The position numbers were made by a program, and so were the translations under genes. The notes beneath the pieces are model-generated. The model was not told the origin of the DNA and ran no database searches. It saw only the letters and a list, made by a program, of their open reading frames with translations. Of a stretch of DNA of 64,000 bases, positions 58,367-64,000 are shown one piece after another. Positions within the stretch are counted from its first letter, which is position 1. Each line of letters begins with the position of its first letter. This stretch comes from Lichenihabitans psoromatis (lineage in GTDB: Bacteria; Pseudomonadota; Alphaproteobacteria; Rhizobiales; Beijerinckiaceae): NCBI RefSeq assembly GCF_004323635.1, contig NZ_CP036515.1:2915501-2979500 (forward strand). The letters are read 5' to 3'.

Positions 58367-59449
58367 TCAGCGCACCTTCAGGGTCGAGAGGCCGATGAGG
58401 GCGAGCATGAAGGCGATGATCCAGAACCGGATCACGATCTGCGATTCCGACCAGCCGAGCTGTTCGAAATGATGATGGATCGGCGCCATGCGGAACACGC
58501 GGCGTCCGGTCATCTTAAACGAGGCGACCTGGACGATCACCGAGAGGGCTTCGAGCACGAAGAGGCCGCCGACGATGCAAAGCACGACCTCGTGCTTGAC
58601 CGCGACCGCGATCGTTCCGATCAGGCCGCCGAGCGCCAGCGATCCTGTGTCGCCCATGAAGATCTGGGCCGGTGGCGCGTTGAACCACAAAAAGCCGATG
58701 CCGGCCCCGATCACCGCCCCGGCCACCACCGCCAACTCGCCGGTCTGGGGCACATGGTTGATGCCGAGATAGGTCGCGAACAGGAAGTTGCCGGCGAAAT
58801 AGGCGATCAGCCCGAAGGTCGCGGCCGCCACCATGACGGGAACGATCGCCAGTCCATCAAGGCCATCGGTCAGGTTCACGGCATTGCCGGACGAGACGAT
58901 CACGAAGGCGCCGAAGACCACGAAAAACATGCCGAGATCAGCCACGTAACCGTTGAAAAACGGCAAGGCGAGGCCGGTCGTGCTGGCCGGCCCAACCTTC
59001 ATCATGACCCAGACCGCGACGGCCGCGATCAACGTCTCGAGCCCGAGCCGCATGCGGCCCGAGAACCCCTTGTGGGTCTGTTTCGTCACCTTCAAAAGAT
59101 CGTCGTAGAAGCCGATCATGCCGAAGCCGAGCGTCACCAGCAGGACCACCCAGACATAGGGGCTCCGCAGGTTGGCCCAGAGCAGGGTCGAGAAGACGAG
59201 CCCTGATAGAATCATCAGGCCGCCCATGGTGGGCGTGCCTTTCTTGGTGAGAAGGTGCGAGGCGGGTCCGTCGAGCCGGATCGGCTGGCCCTTCCCCTGC
59301 TTCAGCCGCAGCGCCGCGATGATTCGGGGACCGAAGAGAAACACGAACAAGGCTGCGGTTGCGGTCGCTCCGATGGTCCGGAAGGTGAGATACCGGAACA
59401 GGTTGAGCGGACTGAACACACCCGCGAAATCCGTAAGCCAAGTCAGCAT
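58367..59449 (-). CDS. mraY: Phospho-MurNAc-pentapeptide translocase MraY
   Basis: Integral membrane enzyme that moves phospho-MurNAc-pentapeptide to undecaprenyl phosphate, making lipid I. It has 360 residues with about ten membrane helices. [13 protein letters not shown] near 70-82 is the first signature. GFYDDLLKV near 112-120 has the paired catalytic aspartates, [13 protein letters not shown] near 190-202 has the next acidic cluster, and [11 protein letters not shown] near 266-276 the third. [11 protein letters not shown] is the histidine loop. It lies between murF (9 bp) and murD (2 bp). Confidence 0.97.
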   Translation of the reverse strand: MLTWLTDFAGVFSPLNLFRYLTFRTIGATATAALFVFLFGPRIIAALRLKQGKGQPIRLDGPASHLLTKKGTPTMGGLMILSGLVFSTLLWANLRSPYVWVVLLVTLGFGMIGFYDDLLKVTKQTHKGFSGRMRLGLETLIAAVAVWVMMKVGPASTTGLALPFFNGYVADLGMFFVVFGAFVIVSSGNAVNLTDGLDGLAIVPVMVAAATFGLIAYFAGNFLFATYLGINHVPQTGELAVVAGAVIGAGIGFLWFNAPPAQIFMGDTGSLALGGLIGTIAVAVKHEVVLCIVGGLFVLEALSVIVQVASFKMTGRRVFRMAPIHHHFEQLGWSESQIVIRFWIIAFMLALIGLSTLKVR

Positions 59450-59458
59450 CGTCGATCC

Positions 59459-60886
59459 TCAAACCTCGCCGGAGCGGGGTGCGAATTGGCTTTTCAGCGC
59501 GGCGACGAGCGGCCCCATTTTGCTGCCGTTGGAGCCTTTCACCATGACCACGTCGCCCGCCCGGAGGGCAGCCGCCAAGGGCGCCTGGATAGCCGTCGAT
59601 TGCTCGGCCCACAACCCTCGGGTGGCGGATGGCACAGCATCATAAAGCGGGCGCGTGAGGGGGCCGGCCGCGAACAGAAGATCGACCGACTGTGCCTGCA
59701 CCTCGCCGGCGAGCGCTTCGTGCAAGGCCGGCGCATCCGGCCCAAGTTCGCGCATGTCGCCCAGAACCGCGATGCGGCGCCCGCCGTCGCCGACCGGCGT
59801 TGAGCCGAGGAGCGCGAGTGCGGCCCGCATCGAGGCCGGGTTGGCATTATAGCTTTCGTCGATGAGCGTGATGGGGCCCGCCTCGGTCTGCAGGATCGTG
59901 CGTTCGCCACGTCCCGGCCCGGCCGAATAGGCCGCAAGCGCCAAGCTGGCGAAGAAGGGATCGATGCCGACCTCGGCCGCTGCGAGCAGAACCGCCAGCG
60001 CGTTCATGGCGAGGTGACGCCCCGGCGCGCCGAGTCGGAAGTGGACCGGCCTGCCGTGGATGGTCGCCTGAACGCTCGATCCATTGAGCTCCGGCGTCAG
60101 CGAATCGAGGCGTGCATCCGCCTCCGGATGCTCGCCGAAGGTCAGCACGCGAGCCGCCGGCGAGGCTTCGGCGCGGGTCAGCAAACGATAAAACGTGTCG
60201 ATGTCCCGATTGATGATCGCGGTGCCGCCCGGCTGAAGGCCGGAAAAGATCTCGGCTTTGGCGTCGGCGATCTCGGAGACCGAGCGGAAAAACTCGAGAT
60301 GGACGGGCGCCACCGTCGTGATGATGGCGACATGCGGCTTGACCATCGCGGTCAGCGGTTCGATCTCGCCCGCATGGTTCATGCCGATCTCGAACACGCC
60401 AAATTGCGTCGCTCGCGGCATGCGCGCCAGCGTCAGGGGCACGCCCCAATGGTTGTTGTAGGATGCTGCCGAGGCGTGGGTCTCACCGGCGCCGCTGAGC
60501 ACGAGGCGCAGCGCTTCCTTGGTGCCGGTCTTGCCGACCGAGCCGGTCACCGCGACGATTTTGGCGTCGGTTCTGGCGCGGGCCGCGCGGCCGAGGCTCT
60601 GCATGGCTTTCAGCGTGTCGGTCACGATATAAAGTGAGCCGCGCCCACGCTCCATATCGTAGTGGCTCTCATCGACCACGGCGGCTGCAGCACCTTTTTC
60701 AAAGGCTGTCGCGACATGGTTGTGCCCATCGCTGGCGTCGCCCTTGATGGCGACGAAGAGATCACCGGGCTCGATCGTGCGAGTGTCGATCGAAACGCCC
60801 GAAATACCGGTCGGGATGGGGCCGGCGACGCGTGCGTCGAGCGGCGTGACGAGGCCGAAGCCGGACCAGAGCTTATCGCGCGTCAT
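59459..60886 (-). CDS. murF: UDP-MurNAc-tripeptide--D-alanyl-D-alanine ligase MurF
   Basis: Adds the D-Ala-D-Ala dipeptide made by Ddl, 475 residues. ISGVSIDTRTIEPGDLFVAIKG in pieces near 28-50 is the N-terminal domain motif. Walker A is VTGSVGKTGTKEAL near 113-126. GMNHAGEIEPL and HLEFFRSVSEIADAKAEIF complete the central domain, and IDESYNANPASM near 330-341 is the MurF C-terminal signature. It overlaps murE by four bases (ATGA) and precedes mraY by nine. Confidence 0.96.
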   Translation of the reverse strand: MTRDKLWSGFGLVTPLDARVAGPIPTGISGVSIDTRTIEPGDLFVAIKGDASDGHNHVATAFEKGAAAAVVDESHYDMERGRGSLYIVTDTLKAMQSLGRAARARTDAKIVAVTGSVGKTGTKEALRLVLSGAGETHASAASYNNHWGVPLTLARMPRATQFGVFEIGMNHAGEIEPLTAMVKPHVAIITTVAPVHLEFFRSVSEIADAKAEIFSGLQPGGTAIINRDIDTFYRLLTRAEASPAARVLTFGEHPEADARLDSLTPELNGSSVQATIHGRPVHFRLGAPGRHLAMNALAVLLAAAEVGIDPFFASLALAAYSAGPGRGERTILQTEAGPITLIDESYNANPASMRAALALLGSTPVGDGGRRIAVLGDMRELGPDAPALHEALAGEVQAQSVDLLFAAGPLTRPLYDAVPSATRGLWAEQSTAIQAPLAAALRAGDVVMVKGSNGSKMGPLVAALKSQFAPRSGEV

Positions 60887-62331
60887 CGTTGAGCCTCCGC
60901 GATGGCGGCCAGAACGGTTTCGTGGTCCGAAAAGGGCAGCACGGTTCCGCCGACGATCTGGCCGGTCTCGTGTCCTTTGCCGGCCACCACCAACACGTCA
61001 CCGTCGCAGAGGTCCGCAACGGCCATGCGGATCGCCGCGCCACGATCGGCAATTTCGATCGCGTCCGGCGCGGCTGCCAGGATGGCGTGCCGGATGGCGG
61101 CCGGATCTTCCGAGCGGGGATTGTCGTCCGTCACGATGACGCGATCGGCACGCCGCACCGCGATGGCGCCCATCAAGGGACGCTTGGCCGCGTCACGATC
61201 GCCGCCGCAGCCGAACACGACCGTCAAGCGGCCGCGCGCATAGGGACGCAGCGTCTCGAGTATTTTGTCGAGCGCGTCCGGCTTATGGGCATAGTCGACG
61301 AAGATCGGCGCGCCCTTGTGGCTGCCGACCCGTTCGAGACGGCCCGGCGCGCCCTCGAGCCGTTCGAGGCTTCCGAAAACCGCCTCGGGCTCGCTGCCCG
61401 TGGCAAGGCAGAGGCCCGCCGCCAGCAGGGCGTTGGCGACCTGAAACGCGCCGGCGAGCGGCAGCCGAACAGCGAAGGTGTGACCGGCATGTTCGACGCT
61501 CAACCGTGTGTCGAATCCCTCGGGTTCGGCCGAGATCAAGCGAAGGTCATGGCCAGCGCGGCCCGTGGTCCACACCCGCAAGCCGCGTGCCTGCGCCGCC
61601 GCGATAACGGTTGGCGCGACATCACTGTCCGCGTCGATAACGGCGGCGCCACCGGCCGGCAGCAGCGTGTCGAACAAGCGGAGCTTGGCCCGGAGATAAT
61701 CGGCGAGGTCGGCGTGATAATCGAGGTGATCGTGCGACAGGTTGGTAAAGCCGCCCGCCGCGAGCCGCAGCCCGTCCAGCCGATGCTGGTCGAGCCCGTG
61801 CGAGGAGGCTTCGACCGCGAGATGGGTGACGCCCTCGCGGCCGAGTTTGTCGAGCGTCGCATGGAGCGTGATCGGATCGGGTGTGGTCAGCGAGCCATAG
61901 ACCGCGCCGCTCGGAGCCACGACCCCGATGGTGCCGAGAGAGGCTGCCTGCTGGCCGAGGATCGTCCACATCTGGCGTAGAAAGGCGGTGACGGAGGTTT
62001 TGCCGCTGGTGCCCGTGACGGCCACGATGGTGCCGGGCTGGCCGGGCGTGAAGGCGGCCGCAGCCGTAGCGAGCGCGACGCGGATGTCGGGAACCTCGAT
62101 GAGCGGCACGGCGGACGTGACCGGCGCCGCGCCGGTTTCCATCACGATGGCGACGGCCCCGCGCTGGATCGCTTGCGGAATGAAAGCCGATCCATCCTGC
62201 CGGGTTCCAGGAACGGCGAAGAACAACGTGCCCGGCACGACGGCGCGGCTGTCCGACGCCAAAGCCGCGATGTCCATCGCCGCAGAGTCGGGCCGACCGG
62301 CCGTTCCGGGCAAGAGCGCGTCGAGCCTCAC
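60883..62331 (-). CDS. murE: UDP-MurNAc-tripeptide synthetase MurE (meso-DAP adding)
   Basis: Adds the third residue of the stem peptide, 482 residues. DSRAVVPGTLFFAVPG near 28-43 is the N-terminal motif. Walker A is VTGTSGKTSVTAF near 105-117, and THLAVEASSHGLDQHRLDGL and NLSHDHLDYH follow. The C-terminal TDDNPRSEDP near 400-409 contains DNPR, the motif that selects meso-diaminopimelate over lysine. This agrees with lysC supplying the aspartate pathway and with a Gram-negative wall. It overlaps ftsI and murF by four bases each. Confidence 0.96.
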   Translation of the reverse strand: MRLDALLPGTAGRPDSAAMDIAALASDSRAVVPGTLFFAVPGTRQDGSAFIPQAIQRGAVAIVMETGAAPVTSAVPLIEVPDIRVALATAAAAFTPGQPGTIVAVTGTSGKTSVTAFLRQMWTILGQQAASLGTIGVVAPSGAVYGSLTTPDPITLHATLDKLGREGVTHLAVEASSHGLDQHRLDGLRLAAGGFTNLSHDHLDYHADLADYLRAKLRLFDTLLPAGGAAVIDADSDVAPTVIAAAQARGLRVWTTGRAGHDLRLISAEPEGFDTRLSVEHAGHTFAVRLPLAGAFQVANALLAAGLCLATGSEPEAVFGSLERLEGAPGRLERVGSHKGAPIFVDYAHKPDALDKILETLRPYARGRLTVVFGCGGDRDAAKRPLMGAIAVRRADRVIVTDDNPRSEDPAAIRHAILAAAPDAIEIADRGAAIRMAVADLCDGDVLVVAGKGHETGQIVGGTVLPFSDHETVLAAIAEAQR

Positions 62332-64000
62332 GGCTGCATCACGTCTGCGAGGCCGATGCCGAGCTTCGCCACATAAGGGAAGGGCTGCTGCGGCAGCACG
62401 AAGTTCGGCGGCATGTCGAGAATGGGCGCGACGCGAGCCATGATCTTCCCGCAGACTTCGCCCGAGTTCCAGGCGGCCGTGTGGAAGCCATAGGTCCCCG
62501 GCACAGCCTGCGGATCGTCCATCAGGACGAGGAAAAGGTATTTGGGCTTATCGGCCGGCATGATCGACATGAACGTGGTGAACACCTTGTCCTTGGCGTA
62601 ACGGCCATGGATGATCTTATCGGCCGTCCCGGTCTTACCGCCGGCGAAGTAGCCCGGGATGTTGATCTTCTTGGCCGAACCCACGGCAGCATTGAGGCGC
62701 ATCAGGTAGCGTAGCTCTTCCGACACTTCGGGCCGCACCACGCGCGGATATTGCGTCCGGACGTCGTCCGAATCGCGGCGCAGGAAGGTCGGCTTGATGA
62801 GGTAGCCACCGTTGACGAGGCCCGCCACCGCCATCATGGCCTGCAACGGGGCCACGTTGAGACCCTGGCCGAAGGCGGCCGTGATGGTGTTGAGCTCGCT
62901 CCAGGGCTTCGGGATCAGCGGCATGGCATTTTCGGGCAATTCGGTCCGCAGCCGGTCGAATTGGCCCATCTTTTTCAGAAACGCCTGATGGCCCTCGATC
63001 CCGACCAGCATGGCCATGCGGGCTGTGCCCACGTTGGATGAGTATTTGAAGACTTCCGGTACGGTCAGAAACCGTCCTTCGTTGTGGAAGTCGTGGATGG
63101 TGAAGCGCCCGTAACGCAGGCTGTCACGCGCATCGAGCTTCGAGTTCAGCGTGACCTTGTTGGCCTCGAGCGCCATCGCGATCGAGATCGCCTTGAAGGT
63201 CGACCCCATCTCGTAAACGCCGACCGTGAGATGGTTGATGTGATTTGGATCGAGGTTGAGCGCTTCGGCTGGATTATTGGGGTCGTAGTCGGGCAGGGAC
63301 GCGAAAGCGATCATCTCGCCGGTGTTGACGTTCATGATCGCGGCTGCGCCGGATTTCGCCTTGAAATGCTCGATGCCCTTGGCGAGTTCGTCGCGCATCG
63401 CATGGGTGGCGTTGAGGTCGATCGACAGCGTGATGGGCTTGAGGTCGTCGGACGATAGTTTGAAGCCGGCGCCGTGCAGGTCGGCCAAACCTTGTCCGTC
63501 GATATATTTCTCGATACCGGCGATGCCCTGATTGTCGAGGTTGGCGAAGCCGAGAACATGCGCCGCGATCGGCCCATTCGGGTAGACGCGACGATTCTCC
63601 GGCAGGAAGCCGATGCCGGGCAGGCCGAGGTGATAAACCTCCGCCTGCTGGCTCGGCGTGATGCCGCGTTTCACCCAAACGAACCCTTTGCGCGAGCCAA
63701 GCCGGTCCCGCAGGTCGTGCGCGTCGACATCCGGCAGCACGGCCGTCAGCAGTTCGACGGCCTCGTCCTTGTCGATGATGCGGCGCGGTTCGGCGAAGAC
63801 CGACATGGTCTTGATGTCGGTCGCCATCACGGCGCCGTTGCGGTCGAGAATGTCAGGCCGGGCGCCTGAGACGGCCTCTGCGGCCGCACCCTTCAGGCTT
63901 TGCGAATTGTCTGGCTTGAAGCCAAGCAGCACCAGCTTGCCCGAAATCAGGCCGAACACCATGATGAAGCCGATCGCGACGAGGCGTAGGCGCGAGCTGC
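62328..64000 (-). CDS. ftsI: Septal penicillin-binding protein 3, FtsI (5' end beyond window)
   Basis: Class B transpeptidase that cross-links septal peptidoglycan with FtsW. The visible 557 codons begin inside the membrane anchor; the frame is open through position 64000, so the true start is outside and the ATG at 63962 is internal. The pedestal domain is followed by all three active-site motifs: GSTFKAI (serine of STFK near 250 of the visible part), SSN in VFKYSSNVGTARM and KTGTAD near 435. VYPNGPIAAHVLGF is typical of PBP3. It overlaps murE by four bases. Confidence 0.96.
   Translation of the reverse strand, partial: SSRLRLVAIGFIMVFGLISGKLVLLGFKPDNSQSLKGAAAEAVSGARPDILDRNGAVMATDIKTMSVFAEPRRIIDKDEAVELLTAVLPDVDAHDLRDRLGSRKGFVWVKRGITPSQQAEVYHLGLPGIGFLPENRRVYPNGPIAAHVLGFANLDNQGIAGIEKYIDGQGLADLHGAGFKLSSDDLKPITLSIDLNATHAMRDELAKGIEHFKAKSGAAAIMNVNTGEMIAFASLPDYDPNNPAEALNLDPNHINHLTVGVYEMGSTFKAISIAMALEANKVTLNSKLDARDSLRYGRFTIHDFHNEGRFLTVPEVFKYSSNVGTARMAMLVGIEGHQAFLKKMGQFDRLRTELPENAMPLIPKPWSELNTITAAFGQGLNVAPLQAMMAVAGLVNGGYLIKPTFLRRDSDDVRTQYPRVVRPEVSEELRYLMRLNAAVGSAKKINIPGYFAGGKTGTADKIIHGRYAKDKVFTTFMSIMPADKPKYLFLVLMDDPQAVPGTYGFHTAAWNSGEVCGKIMARVAPILDMPPNFVLPQQPFPYVAKLGIGLADVMQP

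Overview
The window is a GC-rich chromosomal segment made almost entirely of conserved core genes. Gene content and order point to an alphaproteobacterium of the order Hyphomicrobiales (Rhizobiales). The signs are an atpHAGDC operon without the Fo genes, rimP-nusA-ylxR-infB-rbfA-truB, ubiG divergent from lysC-ptsP-prfA, a full dcw cluster running into lpxC, bamD and recN, and the comF-grxC-DUF1178 group. Family-level placement is uncertain. A Beijerinckiaceae/Methylobacteriaceae-like lineage is my guess, based on a protein that joins a methanofuran-synthase-like domain to a dihydroneopterin aldolase.

Layout. 1-5 kb: on the minus strand rppH and a truncated mepA, then comF, grxC and a DUF1178 gene, with a zinc-ribbon methyltransferase (plus) and an aldo/keto reductase (minus) between them. 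5-11 kb: plus-strand D,D-carboxypeptidase, a His-rich COG0523 GTPase, a FATP-like acyl-CoA synthetase and a FemAB/BioF2-type acyltransferase. 11.5-16.6 kb: ATP synthase F1 operon, closed by a good intrinsic terminator. 16.6-18.8 kb: a second rppH-like gene (minus) and a second acyl-CoA synthetase (plus). 18.8-28.9 kb (minus): the translation/transcription operon rimP-nusA-ylxR-infB-rbfA-truB with priA appended. A promoter followed at once by an intrinsic terminator lies upstream of rimP and looks like an attenuator. 29-35.5 kb: an accessory stretch with a Bcr/CflA-type drug exporter, an alpha/beta hydrolase, a GT4 glycosyltransferase, a GNAT acetyltransferase, the MfnB-like/FolB fusion and a BenE-type transporter. 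35.5-41.4 kb: ubiG (minus) and lysC-ptsP-prfA (plus). 41.5-43.1 kb: an unrecognised exported protein. 43.1-64 kb (minus): recN, bamD, lpxC, ftsZ, ftsA, ftsQ, ddl, murB, murC, murG, ftsW, murD, mraY, murF, murE and ftsI, the last cut by the window end.

How the genes fit together. The 62-to-47-kb block builds lipid II (MurB-G, MraY, Ddl) and drives septation (FtsI, W, Q, A, Z). LpxC and BamD add lipid A and outer-membrane biogenesis, while the carboxypeptidase and MepA trim peptidoglycan. The MurE DNPR motif indicates meso-diaminopimelate peptidoglycan. The 18-29 kb operon couples ribosome maturation, initiation and antitermination.

I see no tRNA, rRNA, insertion sequence, prophage, CRISPR array or defence island, and no evidence for a wholly new multigene system. 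The most unusual items are the degenerate MfnB-like/aldolase fusion, the rimP leader attenuator, the exported protein found where prmC and ligA often lie, and several strong intercistronic hairpins.
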